From: Sphingorhabdus sp. 109
Lineage (GTDB): Bacteria; Pseudomonadota; Alphaproteobacteria; Sphingomonadales; Sphingomonadaceae
Length of the DNA: 64,000 bases
Direction of reading: 5' to 3'
Assembly: GCF_902506555.1 (NCBI RefSeq)
Contig: NZ_LR732707.1
Span: 3,460,422 to 3,524,421, forward strand
In this document: piece after piece, positions 1 to 8,420 of the stretch
Layout: each line of letters begins with the position of its first letter
How positions within the stretch are numbered: the stretch's first letter is position 1
The notes under the pieces: model-generated
What the model was told of the DNA's origin: nothing
What the model saw: only the letters and a program-made list of their open reading frames with translations
The model's database searches: none
Made by a program: the position numbers and the translations under genes

Positions 1-22
1 CTACAATCAAGTGTTCTCTGTC

Positions 23-688
23 CTACAGTCCCGATTCTGTCCAGCGCGCTAGAACCTTCTTCACGTAGTCGCGGGTTTCCCGATATCGAGGAATACCTTT
101 GGCTCGCTGCACCGCATTCGGTCCGGCATTATATGCCGCTAGCGCCAAGTGAATTCCGCCAAATTTGTCCAACATTTGCCTTAAATAGCGGGCACCGCCG
201 TTAATGTTGGCCACAGGGTCATAGCGATTGCGTACCCCAAGGTCCGAAGCTGTTCCTGGCATAAGTTGGGCCAGACCAACAGCACCCGCTGGGCTTACAG
301 CCATTGGATTATACCGTGATTCCTGCCAAATTAGAGCGTCGAGCAACCCAAAGGGGAGGGCGTGTTTCCTTTCCGCTGCCCGGATGGAGGATATATAGAT
401 AGTCCGCCTGGACGAAGCAGTTCGGCTGAGCCTTGAAAGCTTTCTCTTTTGTAGATTGGTTCTGGCATCATCATGAACTGCAGATGTTCTGGGGATGGTT
501 TGCAATGGATTTGCTGGCTGCCAAATTCCATGCTGGAATAGCTGAAACGTTGAATTTTCATCGGCCTGCTGATCCCCAAGTTCCGTTGTAGGACCGCCAT
601 TGCTTTCCTGTAAACTCACATCTTGTGCCCATGCCACGCTCGAGCACAGCGTAATCGTAAGCAGCCCTATTGATAGCATCTTTGCCAA
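23..688 (-). CDS. Lytic transglycosylase (SLT family), intact copy
   Basis: Periplasmic soluble lytic transglycosylase of the kind that opens peptidoglycan for a conjugation apparatus. The N-terminus looks like a Sec signal peptide ending near AWAQ. The C-terminal half carries the SLT signatures: catalytic Glu in WQESRYNP, then GAVGLAQLMPGTA and the AYNAGPNAV motif. The start is a TTG preceded by GGAG seven bases upstream; an ATG lies three codons further in. A diverged second copy lies at 17,070-17,522, cut off after GTASDLGV, so this one is the complete gene. It is divergent from a remnant of the primase gene whose full version is divergent from the second copy. Assignment to conjugation is inference from the plasmid setting. 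Confidence 0.85.
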   Translation of the reverse strand: MAKMLSIGLLTITLCSSVAWAQDVSLQESNGGPTTELGDQQADENSTFQLFQHGIWQPANPLQTIPRTSAVHDDARTNLQKRKLSRLSRTASSRRTIYISSIRAAERKHALPFGLLDALIWQESRYNPMAVSPAGAVGLAQLMPGTASDLGVRNRYDPVANINGGARYLRQMLDKFGGIHLALAAYNAGPNAVQRAKGIPRYRETRDYVKKVLARWTESGL

Positions 689-824
689 AATTCATCTCCA
701 TCTTGTATCGAATCGGATGAGAACATAAATAGAACATATAGCTGTAGGAAAGTGTTTTCTTACGTGTTGAAGAGGGGAGGCTGCCGGGAAGGGGAGAACT
801 GGCGCAGATGCAAGGAACTCCTCA
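689..824. promoter_or_regulatory. Duplicated slt/primase divergent intergenic region (left copy)
   Basis: This spacer separates the lytic transglycosylase gene (leftward) from a primase-gene remnant (rightward). It matches the spacer at 17,523-17,658 with only four mismatches that I can find by eye, although the neighbouring transglycosylase coding sequence differs much more. It should hold two divergent promoters. It contains one copy of the purine-rich leader (769-802) and the AAGGA ribosome-binding site of the primase start. Confidence 0.7.
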
Positions 825-914
825 ATGTCCCGTAACGTCCTAACTAATCCCACATCATCCATCGAGAATACAGAGGTGGCTCGGTTTGTTTGCACAGCGA
901 TTGGCAAAAGATAA
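825..914 (+). pseudogene. Remnant of toprim primase gene (5' end only)
   Basis: The first 16 or so codons (MSRNVLTNPTSS then ENT) match the start of the intact primase at 17,659. Similarity then ends and a TAA closes the frame after 29 residues. It is the 5' stub left at the left boundary of the IS-rich block, with the same upstream spacer as the full gene. It is not expected to be functional. Confidence 0.7.
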
Positions 915-946
915 GCGGATCGTCTGCCGTTTGTTTCCTCAATATT

Positions 947-1005
947 CCGATATGGGGTGTCATGCAGGGAGGGCGTAGCCCGACCGGAATGACACCCCAT
1001 ATCGG
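947..1005. repeat. Long hairpin with GGGCGTAGCCC loop core
   Basis: A perfect 17-bp inverted repeat (947-963 with 989-1005) encloses a 25-base loop that contains GGGCGTAGCCCG. It lies just downstream of the stop codon of the first IS3-type orfB. The same loop core, read on the other strand, is found in an unrelated hairpin at 15,921-15,977. It could be a mobile palindromic repeat or a transcription stop; there is no T-run to favour a terminator. Confidence 0.6.
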
Positions 1006-1014
1006 TTGCCAAAT

Positions 1015-1161
1015 TCATGCTGCCATTTTCACAGGTAGGTTGTCAAAATATGTTTGATCGGGCGTCTTGGCGGCAAGGCTCGAATGCGGTCTTCTCCCAT
1101 TGTAAAAGCCCAGATACCTGCCGATCGACGACCGGGCTTCGCTGACCCCGCCATAGGCGTG
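1015..1161 (-). pseudogene. IS3-family transposase OrfB, C-terminal fragment
   Basis: Read on the minus strand this gives the typical end of an IS3 OrfB: HAYGGVSEARSS, then YNGRRPHSSL, KTPDQTYFDNLP and a TGA stop at 1015-1017. It continues directly from the VKYEEVYL that ends the inverted block on the plus strand, so the two pieces were once contiguous. Confidence 0.85.
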
Positions 1162-1462
1162 CAAGGGTTTTGTCTATCTCGTTGCCATCGTCGACTGGTT
1201 CAGTCGCAAGGTTCTCTCATGGCGACTATCGATCACGATGGAGGCTGATTTTTGCGTCGAGGCCCTGGAAGAAGCACTGGCCCGCTATGGCAACCCTGAG
1301 ATATTCAACACCGACCAGGGCAGTCAGTTCACCAGCATGGCTTTCACCAGCGTGCTGCTGCGCGAAAAAATCGCCATCAGCATGGACGGCAGGGGTGCAT
1401 GGCGCGGCAACGTCATTGTAGAACGGCTCTGGCGTTCAGTGAAGTATGAGGAGGTTTACCTG
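1162..1462 (+). pseudogene. IS3-family OrfB catalytic core, inverted segment
   Basis: The plus strand here encodes the middle of the integrase core: GFVYLVAIVDWFSRKV with a catalytic Asp, then FNTDQGSQFTS with the second Asp, and WRGNVIVERLW with the Glu. Both neighbours encode the remaining parts of the same protein on the minus strand. The block begins CAAGGG and ends TACCTG; turned round, it joins TYIPMA on one side to HAYGG on the other. It is the clearest rearrangement in the window. Confidence 0.85.
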
Positions 1463-1842
1463 GCCATCGGGATGTAGGTGATGTCTGTAGCCCACACCTG
1501 ACCCGGCCGCACGATCGGCAGTCCTCGCAGCAAATAGGGGTAGATCTTATGCCCTGGAGCCGGCTTCGAAGTGTTCGGGCGGCGGTAGATGGCTTCGATC
1601 GCCATCTTCTTCATCAAGCTGGCGACATGCAGGCGGCCGATCTTGATGCCCTCCTGGCGCAGAAGATCGCGCAGCATTCGGCTGCCTGCATACGGGAACT
1701 CCAGGTGCAGCTCATCGATCCGCCGCATGATCGCCAGATCGGCAGGCGATACCGGCCGAGGCAGGTAATACACGCTGCCACGGCTGATCCTCAATTCCCG
1801 GGCCTGCCGCACGAGCGGCAATGCGTGCTTGCGATCGATCAT
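1463..1842 (-). pseudogene. IS3-family transposase OrfB, N-terminal fragment
   Basis: Encodes the OrfB N-terminal domain (HTH_21-like, with YAGSRMLRDLL and GRLHVASLMKKM) up to the first Asp of the DDE core in VWATDITYIPM. It overlaps the end of orfA in a different frame, as usual for IS3 elements, which make OrfAB by frameshifting. The frame runs into the inverted block and ends shortly after. Confidence 0.85.
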
Positions 1843-2153
1843 CGTTTTGCGCCCGGCAACAGTCCGGCTTTCCCGAGCGCTCCGGCCAAAAAATCATTCA
1901 CCAGCGTCAACTCGCCAATCTTGGCGTGCATCGTCTTTACGTCGATCGCCGGCTCTGCCGCTGCGCTACCGCCGTCCGATCCGAAAACACCCGCAGCCCC
2001 TTCCAGCAACTGAGTGCGCCAGGCCGTGATCTGGTTTGCGTGAACGTCAAACTGCTGCACTAACTCAGCCAGCGTCTTCTCACCCTTCACCGCAGCCAAT
2101 GCCACCTTTGCTTTAAATGCCGGACTGTGGTTCCGGCGTGGTCGTCTGCTCAT
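1839..2153 (-). CDS. IS3-family transposase OrfA
   Basis: About 104 residues, with an N-terminal helix-turn-helix of the transposase_8 type (FKAKVALAAVKGEKT, then LAELVQQFDVHANQI) and a C-terminal leucine-zipper-like stretch (IGELTLVNDFLAGAL). The start ATG at 2151-2153 has AGGAG five bases upstream, better than the longer alternatives. OrfA binds the element ends and fuses to OrfB by frameshift. Here OrfB is broken, so this protein could at most act as a repressor. Confidence 0.8.
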   Translation of the reverse strand: MSRRPRRNHSPAFKAKVALAAVKGEKTLAELVQQFDVHANQITAWRTQLLEGAAGVFGSDGGSAAAEPAIDVKTMHAKIGELTLVNDFLAGALGKAGLLPGAKR

Positions 2154-2420
2154 ATACGCTCCTGTCATGCGGCCGCCTTGGCCGCCGTTAGACAGAAAAT
2201 CCACTTATCCCGCTGTGCAGTTTTCCCGAGCCACCTCTCCCCTCTTCAACACCCGTCAGGTGACAAGTGCGTAAAGAGAAACCTCCAGTTTTGTCTGGAA
2301 AACGAATCCCATATTCGTTTTCAATCCGGATCGGTTGCGGCAAACATTGCGATGCCGTTTCGGCAAAGGAGAAATGTAATATTTACTTAGCAGCCCGACC
2401 CGGAAATCAATGCTATCGCA

Positions 2421-4745
2421 TCAAAAGCTATTCAACCTCAACTCGATGCCAAATGTCCTTCCGCGAGAAAGCGGCGCAAGTGTGCCGCCGAGCGGTACCG
2501 GCCCCAAGATGTCCGGAAGCAGCGTATCGCCGCCATGCTGCACATCGTTGGTCAGGTTCTTACCATAGAGTGTGAAAGTCATATCCCCATCCATGAGCGC
2601 GAACGAAACGCTGGCATCAATCCGGTCAGATGGGTTTAAAAAACCGAGATTATTGTCGGTAAGCGCCGCACCATCACGATGTGAATAGGCGACCCGGCCA
2701 GTTAGGGTACCAAAGTCCATTTCTTGTTCGGCGATCAGCCCGATATTACCGGTCCAGTTAGCGAGGCGCGGAATCTGCAGAGAAGCATCATCTGTATCAA
2801 TTACTCCGTCGCCATTGAGGTCAAACACCACGTTTTTATAGTCACCGTCGACATATCCGAGAGAACCTTCAAGCAATAAGCCAGGAAGAATTTCAATCTG
2901 GCCGTCGATCTCAACGCCCCAGATGGTAGCATCGGCAGTGTTCCGAATAACCTGAACGATACCCGCAATCGGATCAGTCAAGAGAATTTCACGCTGCAGG
3001 CTTTCCATTTGGTTATAGAAGACCGCAAAGTTCAGACGCGAGCGCGGCATGGGCTCAGACTTAAAGCCCAACTCAAAGGAATCGATCTGTTCATCCTGAA
3101 ACGGACCAGGTCCAAAATTAACCTTATCAGCGGCTGTATTACGCAAGTTGAAACCACCGGCCCGATAGGCCCGCGCCCAATGCGCGTACATTCGTGCATC
3201 CGGACTGAATTCATAGCCAATACCGATCTTGGGTGACCAGTTCGACGTTTGGAATATATCCACGAAATCGAATGCGCAAGTTCCCGCGATGACATTACAA
3301 GGGGTATTCACATTATTAACGAGTGATGCGACTTGGGCATCTTTTGTTTCGTCAGCATAGCGGATACCGGCGTTGATCGAAAAACTATCGGTCAGGTCTA
3401 TGTCAACCGCGGCGAAGACGCCGAATGTCTCCTGATCTACTATACCACCGCCATGCTGTGTCAGTGCCGGTACGCCTGTTGGCGTCAGCGCACCAAGCAG
3501 ATCGCGTCCTTCTGTATATACCAGTTTCTGTGAGAAATAATAGATACCTGTCGTCAAATCGACCATGTCGCCAAAGCGTCCATTAAATCGCAGTTCGTTC
3601 GATATCTGGTTCTGCTTTGTTGCAAAGTCCCCATGAAACAGTGACAGTGGAGTGCCGTCAATGTCGCTGCGAGCCGTCTGTTCATATTCGCGCCAACCGA
3701 AAACATTGACAATAGAACCGCCATCACCAATATTGACATCAACGTTGATCGTAGCAATCACTTGGTTCCAACTTGTATCGAAAAAGCCGAGCTCATCAAT
3801 GGAGAAATCAAAGCTCTCACGGCTGAACCTTCCGGAAGTGCCCGGAGGATTTAAAGGTGCCGCCTCTACCCCACGTCCGTTTATATGGTTTTGGTTGGCA
3901 GGTCCCTGACCATCGGCTTCACCGTGCTCAAATTTCAAGGTGAAATTACCAATATCGTTAGGTGTTACTTTGATTGCGGCGCGTACGATAACTGTTTCAG
4001 ACTCACCAAAAGTCTCTGTTTCGCCGGAGGCCAACGTATTTTTGAACCAACCATCATCCTTATTGTAATAGAGTGCCAATTTGGCGGACAGCTTGTCTTC
4101 AACAATCGGGCCGGTGACCGTGCCCATGGCATAATAATTTCCGCCTGTCCCGCGGAGACCAGATTCGGCGATTAGTTTTGCTGTTGTCTGAAATTCATTC
4201 TTAGGGTCAGCGGTATTTAGCAATACTGCGCCACCAGTCACGTTCCTCCCAAACAAAATGCCCTGTGGACCGCGCAGTACTTCCACGCTTTCCAGATCAA
4301 ATGTGTCAAATACAACGCCTCCATTTATCCCCAGATAGACGCCGTCGACAAATACACCGACAGCTGGATCGATCGAAGGAATCGATGAATTCACTCCGAG
4401 GCCGCGTATAGCAAAATTCGCAACGCCTTTCGTAGTGCCGACCTCATCAAGTGCAACATTCGGCATTTTGAAACTAAGACTAGAAATGTCGCGTACTTGC
4501 AGAGCATCCAATGTTTCTGAGCCATAGGCTGTAATTGCCAACGCGGCATCCTGCACATTCTCACCGCCAGCCTTTTTAGTGCCGGTGACAACAATCACAT
4601 CGTCCAGAAAAGTAAAACCGCCGGATGACTGATCTTGATCAGAGGTTAACTGATCTGTTTCCTGAGCTTGTGCCATTCCTGCCGTCGACAGAGCCAGCGC
4701 AGCTATTACAATAACGGACGCACTGCGCAAATAAACAAATCGCAT
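2421..4745 (-). CDS. TonB-dependent receptor
   Basis: Outer-membrane, energy-coupled uptake channel of 774 residues. The start ATG at 4745 follows GGGGG and gives a clear signal peptide (MRFVYLRSASVIVIAALALS...AQAQE); the frame is open further upstream but without a good start. A plug domain follows (VIVVTG, then FAIRGLGVN, VFVDGVYLG, VEVLRGPQGILFGRN), then a long beta-barrel ending in FGIELRLNSF with the C-terminal Phe expected of barrel proteins. It lies 84 bp downstream of the racemase-like gene in the same direction. It probably imports the substrate of that pathway, a common arrangement in sphingomonads for sterols, terpenoids and aromatic compounds. The substrate itself is not readable from the sequence. 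Confidence 0.92.
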   Translation of the reverse strand: MRFVYLRSASVIVIAALALSTAGMAQAQETDQLTSDQDQSSGGFTFLDDVIVVTGTKKAGGENVQDAALAITAYGSETLDALQVRDISSLSFKMPNVALDEVGTTKGVANFAIRGLGVNSSIPSIDPAVGVFVDGVYLGINGGVVFDTFDLESVEVLRGPQGILFGRNVTGGAVLLNTADPKNEFQTTAKLIAESGLRGTGGNYYAMGTVTGPIVEDKLSAKLALYYNKDDGWFKNTLASGETETFGESETVIVRAAIKVTPNDIGNFTLKFEHGEADGQGPANQNHINGRGVEAAPLNPPGTSGRFSRESFDFSIDELGFFDTSWNQVIATINVDVNIGDGGSIVNVFGWREYEQTARSDIDGTPLSLFHGDFATKQNQISNELRFNGRFGDMVDLTTGIYYFSQKLVYTEGRDLLGALTPTGVPALTQHGGGIVDQETFGVFAAVDIDLTDSFSINAGIRYADETKDAQVASLVNNVNTPCNVIAGTCAFDFVDIFQTSNWSPKIGIGYEFSPDARMYAHWARAYRAGGFNLRNTAADKVNFGPGPFQDEQIDSFELGFKSEPMPRSRLNFAVFYNQMESLQREILLTDPIAGIVQVIRNTADATIWGVEIDGQIEILPGLLLEGSLGYVDGDYKNVVFDLNGDGVIDTDDASLQIPRLANWTGNIGLIAEQEMDFGTLTGRVAYSHRDGAALTDNNLGFLNPSDRIDASVSFALMDGDMTFTLYGKNLTNDVQHGGDTLLPDILGPVPLGGTLAPLSRGRTFGIELRLNSF

Positions 4746-4829
4746 GATTTTTCCCCCTAATACACTTTTATAATCTTCTAAGATGCAGAACTTAAACAAA
4801 CTGATCAGCGGTGCAACTGATGCCACTAT

Positions 4830-5975
4830 TCAATGAGCGCCAATCCACCGTCTTTGCTCACTAACCATTTCGTCAATCAATTCCTGCCGATGTTCATTAT
4901 GTAAAGGTGCCTCACCAAGAAAATCGTTGGACACAGACGCAAAACGTGGTGCAGCAATGGCTTGTCTAAAGCCGAGACTGTCATCAAATATGCCGCGTTC
5001 CTTATTATGAGGGTGATCCGCAGCGTCGGTAGGGCTTGTCACCAAACCAAAACAGGCATCGCTTCCTTCCAAAAGTTCGCACCAATGCGCGCTCGGTTGA
5101 GAAGCAAACAAATCGCTTAGCCGTTTGGCTTGATTGGCCCATGCGTTCTTATCGAACTGGTGTTCATACACGGGATCGTCTGTAAGGTTCAACAGATCCA
5201 GTAGCACCGAATAGAATTTTGGTTCGAGACTTCCTAACGTTATATATCGACCATCAGCACATCGGTAACTGTTATACCAGGGCGCTCCGTCCAGAGCGCT
5301 TTGGCCTCGTTCCGGTTGCATCAAACCCTTCGGCAAAAGGTCGAACACCAAATTCATCATATGAGCCGACCCGTCCACAATCGCCGCATCAATGACATCG
5401 CCCTTGCCAGTTGTGCGCGCCCGGATAATCCCTGCCAGAAGACCAATGGTCAGGTAATTGGCACCGCCGCCGACATCCCCGACAAGGCCGGGCGGCGGCA
5501 GGGGCTTTCCGCCCGCAGGGCTAGCATACCACATGGCGGAACTGACAGCCACATAGTTGAGATCGTGACCGGCCGCCTGTGCCAATGGTCCATCCTGTCC
5601 CCATCCGGTAATTCGGCCATAGACCAGCCGAGGATTGCGTTTCATACAGGCATCGGGACCAAGGTTCAGACGCTCCATTACACCAGGACGCATCCCCTCA
5701 ATCAGAGCGTCCGCTCCCTCGATCAGATTCATCAACAGCTCTTGGTCATCCGAATTCTTGAGATCAAGCGCAATGGAACGTTTCCCGCGTTTCAATATAC
5801 CAATCGGCATTGTCGAGCCGGGATCACTACCTTTTTCCTTGCGCTCGATCAGTACGACATCGGCGCCAAGATCGGCCAGATGCATACCACTAAAGGGCCC
5901 CGGTCCGATCCCCTCCATTTCAATTATCCTGATGCCGCTGAGCGGCCCCTGTCCCATTGTCATTGTCCCATTCAC
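4830..5975 (-). CDS. CaiB/BaiF family protein, alpha-methylacyl-CoA racemase-like
   Basis: Class III CoA-transferase fold, 381 residues. Two features favour a racemase over a transferase: GHDLNY (His137, Asp138) and GDVGGGANYL (Asp167), which match the His/Asp pair used by alpha-methylacyl-CoA racemases to invert the 2-methyl centre. A racemase makes the 2S-methylacyl-CoA that acyl-CoA dehydrogenases accept. Its start ATG overlaps the TGA of the upstream acyl-CoA dehydrogenase gene by four bases, so the two are probably translationally coupled. A CoA transferase acting on a carboxylic acid remains possible. Confidence 0.8.
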   Translation of the reverse strand: MNGTMTMGQGPLSGIRIIEMEGIGPGPFSGMHLADLGADVVLIERKEKGSDPGSTMPIGILKRGKRSIALDLKNSDDQELLMNLIEGADALIEGMRPGVMERLNLGPDACMKRNPRLVYGRITGWGQDGPLAQAAGHDLNYVAVSSAMWYASPAGGKPLPPPGLVGDVGGGANYLTIGLLAGIIRARTTGKGDVIDAAIVDGSAHMMNLVFDLLPKGLMQPERGQSALDGAPWYNSYRCADGRYITLGSLEPKFYSVLLDLLNLTDDPVYEHQFDKNAWANQAKRLSDLFASQPSAHWCELLEGSDACFGLVTSPTDAADHPHNKERGIFDDSLGFRQAIAAPRFASVSNDFLGEAPLHNEHRQELIDEMVSEQRRWIGAH

Positions 5976-7126
5976 CGGAATGCGGAAATGCCGGTCAAAC
6001 CCCGAGCGATCAAGAGCTTCTGAATTTCCGTAGTGCCGTCAGGAATGGGTGTAATCATGGCTTCGCGGGCCAATCTCTCGACGATGAATTCCTTCGTTAG
6101 GCCATTGCCGCCATGTATCTGAACCGCCTGGCGCGTAGCCTCCACTGCTATTTCCGTGCCGTACCATTTCGCCATAGCGCATTCGACATCACAGCGCTGA
6201 CCTGCGTCAATCATAGATGCCGCCCGAAGCGCAAGCAATCGCGCAGCATCAATCTGGGTTGCCATGGTCGCAATCTTGTCGGCGATCAGTTGATGTCCGG
6301 CAATTTGTTTGCCATGCTGGACGCGATCCTGTGCATATTTAATGGATTCTTCCAGTGCCCGTCTGGCAATGCCATAGCCCCAAGCCGCGACATGGATGCG
6401 CGCCCGTTCAAACAGGGTCAGTGTATTTTTCAACCCGCTACCAATTTCGCCGATTGTATTGCTGACCGGCACCCGCACATCATTCAGAAATATCTGTGAA
6501 GTTGACTGGCTGTTCAGTGCTATTTTGGGAATGCCGCGCACCTCATAGGGATGCTCTTCCCGATCAAGCAAAATGTGCGTCAGCTGATTTTCATCCGAGC
6601 GGCATGTACAGATGAAAAAGTCAGAATATTCTCCATTTGTGATCCAGGTTTTCTCTCCGTTTATAATCCAGTCATTGCCATCACGCACGGCGCGGGTCTT
6701 GACGCCCGACACATCCGATCCGATATCTGGTTCCGATATGCCAACCGCACCTATTATCTCACCGCGCAGCATCGGGCCGGCATATCGTGATTTAATATGA
6801 TCCGGCGCGAGCCTCAGGAGCATCGACGTGGCAGCGGCATTAACCAGCGCGACGATCGCCAAATCGCCGGAGGAATATGCCAGCTCTTCAATCAGCTGTA
6901 CATGCAGGCGCCAGGACAGGCCCAGCCCGCCATCCGATTCCGGCTGGGGCGCGTTGACAATGCCAAATTCCCCTAGCTGCATCATCCATTCACGGATATT
7001 TTCCTTGGGATAGAAAACATCGCCTAGCTCCTTCAACTCCGGCTCAAGCCGCTCATCCAGAAAACGCCGCAGACCGTCTATCGCAAGACGTTCATCTTCA
7101 TTGAACATGAAACCAATGTTGCTCAT
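5972..7126 (-). CDS. Acyl-CoA dehydrogenase
   Basis: FAD flavoprotein of 384 residues that introduces the 2,3-double bond into acyl-CoA. The N-terminal helical domain, the central motif VGISEPDIGSDVSGVKTRA with WITNGEYSD, and the C-terminal QIHGGNGLTKEF are all present. In the place where medium-chain enzymes carry the catalytic Glu (YEGT), this protein has PDGTTEIQ, so Asp363 would be the base or the base lies elsewhere. Both cases are known in the superfamily. The gene overlaps its neighbours on both sides (TAATG with the thiolase, ATGA with the racemase), so it sits inside one operon. Confidence 0.9.
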   Translation of the reverse strand: MSNIGFMFNEDERLAIDGLRRFLDERLEPELKELGDVFYPKENIREWMMQLGEFGIVNAPQPESDGGLGLSWRLHVQLIEELAYSSGDLAIVALVNAAATSMLLRLAPDHIKSRYAGPMLRGEIIGAVGISEPDIGSDVSGVKTRAVRDGNDWIINGEKTWITNGEYSDFFICTCRSDENQLTHILLDREEHPYEVRGIPKIALNSQSTSQIFLNDVRVPVSNTIGEIGSGLKNTLTLFERARIHVAAWGYGIARRALEESIKYAQDRVQHGKQIAGHQLIADKIATMATQIDAARLLALRAASMIDAGQRCDVECAMAKWYGTEIAVEATRQAVQIHGGNGLTKEFIVERLAREAMITPIPDGTTEIQKLLIARGLTGISAFR

Positions 7127-8376
7127 TATGCTTCCACCTTTCCCAAAATATTGATTACAGCTGCGCCTTCTTCGATACCGACCAGGCCGCCGCTATTTTC
7201 GTGAATGGCGTGCCGCGCATTTTCGACTTGCCGTTTGCCCGCCTCTCCGCGCAATTGCGTAACCAGTTCGTGAAGTTGTCCAAGGCCCGTCGCGCCGATC
7301 GGATGTCCTTTTGATTCCAATCCACCCGACGGGTTGATGGGTATCCTGCCGCCTACCGTAAAATCGCCGCGTTCCGCCGCCGGACCCGCCTCACCCAGAG
7401 GAGCAAGCATCAGGTTCTCCGCATGCATCAACTCTCCGATAGCAGTCGCATCATGGACTTCGGCGACATCCATATCATCGGGGGAACGGCCAGCCATCTG
7501 ATAGGCTTTTTGCGCCGCCAGCCGGGCCATGTGGTTTTCCGGTTCGTCAGCGGTCCTTTCGGCATTGCCGCTCATCGATACGCTAGCTAGGATTTCCACA
7601 GCGCGGGACTTGTCCATGCCCAGCTTCTTCAGCCCCTCTTCATTGCAAATAACCGCGGCAGCAGCACCATCGGAAATGGGTGCGCACATTGGCAAGGTCA
7701 GCGGATAGGTAATAGGCGGCGCAGCCAGCACCTCCTCAATCGAATAGGCCTGACGATATTGCGAATATTCATTATGCACCGAATGTTCATGGTTTTTGGC
7801 AGCGATGGCCGCGATCTGCCGCTGCGTCGTTCCATTACGCTTCATGTGGTTGAGCCCAAAGGCCGCATAGACCTTCATGAAAATACTATAGGGCCGTTCC
7901 GATTCGGACCCTTCGGGGCATTCCATGCCTTTGCCAAGACTAACAAGGCGCTCAATATTTTCATCGACCGTGGCCACGTCCCAAGCGCCATCAAACACCG
8001 CAAACATTTTTTTCTTGTCAGGAACATTCATTTTCTCAACACCGGCGGCCAAAATAATGTCGTGCATGCCGGAGCCAACCCCCTGCACGGCCAGATGGAA
8101 GGAAGACGAGCTCGACGCGCAAGCATTCTCTATGTTGAAGACAGGTATTCCAGACAGGCCAATCTGGCCCAGCGCCACCTGCCCGGGAATGAATGTTTGC
8201 CCTTGCAGGAAACCTTGTGTCGAGCTTGAATGATAAACCGCTTCAACGTCAGACTTATGGCCGCCCGCATCACCGAGAGCAGTGCTAATGGCCGTGTCAA
8301 GCAACTGCCTTATGCTTTGGTCAGGGTGTCGGCCGAATTTTGTCATGCCCACACCGACTATATATGCCTTTTCCAT
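7126..8376 (-). CDS. Thiolase, SCPx/lipid-transfer type
   Basis: 416 residues, thiolase fold. The nucleophilic Cys is Cys86 in NIENACASSSSS. The C-terminal half has GGLESKGHPIGATGLGQLHEL with the active-site His, and HENSGG where ordinary thiolases have a CxG motif. That replacement is typical of the sterol-carrier-protein-x type thiolases, which cleave 3-ketoacyl-CoA from branched or sterol side chains. Together with the racemase-like enzyme this suggests a methyl-branched substrate. It lies 44 bp downstream of the enoyl-CoA hydratase gene. Confidence 0.87.
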   Translation of the reverse strand: MEKAYIVGVGMTKFGRHPDQSIRQLLDTAISTALGDAGGHKSDVEAVYHSSSTQGFLQGQTFIPGQVALGQIGLSGIPVFNIENACASSSSSFHLAVQGVGSGMHDIILAAGVEKMNVPDKKKMFAVFDGAWDVATVDENIERLVSLGKGMECPEGSESERPYSIFMKVYAAFGLNHMKRNGTTQRQIAAIAAKNHEHSVHNEYSQYRQAYSIEEVLAAPPITYPLTLPMCAPISDGAAAAVICNEEGLKKLGMDKSRAVEILASVSMSGNAERTADEPENHMARLAAQKAYQMAGRSPDDMDVAEVHDATAIGELMHAENLMLAPLGEAGPAAERGDFTVGGRIPINPSGGLESKGHPIGATGLGQLHELVTQLRGEAGKRQVENARHAIHENSGGLVGIEEGAAVINILGKVEA

Positions 8377-8420
8377 TGTCGAAAGTTCCCTCTAATCTTT
8401 TTTCCGGAAAACCGGCGCGA

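Larger units (their letters stand above)
1006..2225 (-). mobile_element. IS3-family element, internally rearranged
   Basis: One IS3-family element read leftward: orfA (1839-2153), the 5' part of orfB (1463-1842), a 301-bp inverted block (1162-1462) and the 3' part of orfB (1015-1161). If the block is turned round, a continuous OrfB can be read across both joints. I could not define terminal inverted repeats, so the outer limits are approximate. Transposase production in cis is destroyed by the inversion. Confidence 0.75.

Noticed and set aside
692-1018. 108-residue minus-strand frame across the spacer and the first hairpin
   Set aside because: It covers the conserved spacer, a primase stub and a palindrome; coding potential is an accident of the repeat.
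2236-2252. A match of about 15 bases (TCCCCTCTTCAACAC) to the reverse of the primase leader at 763-777, perhaps a third copy of the spacer
   Set aside because: The match is short and does not extend on either side, so it may be chance or a trace of an old rearrangement.
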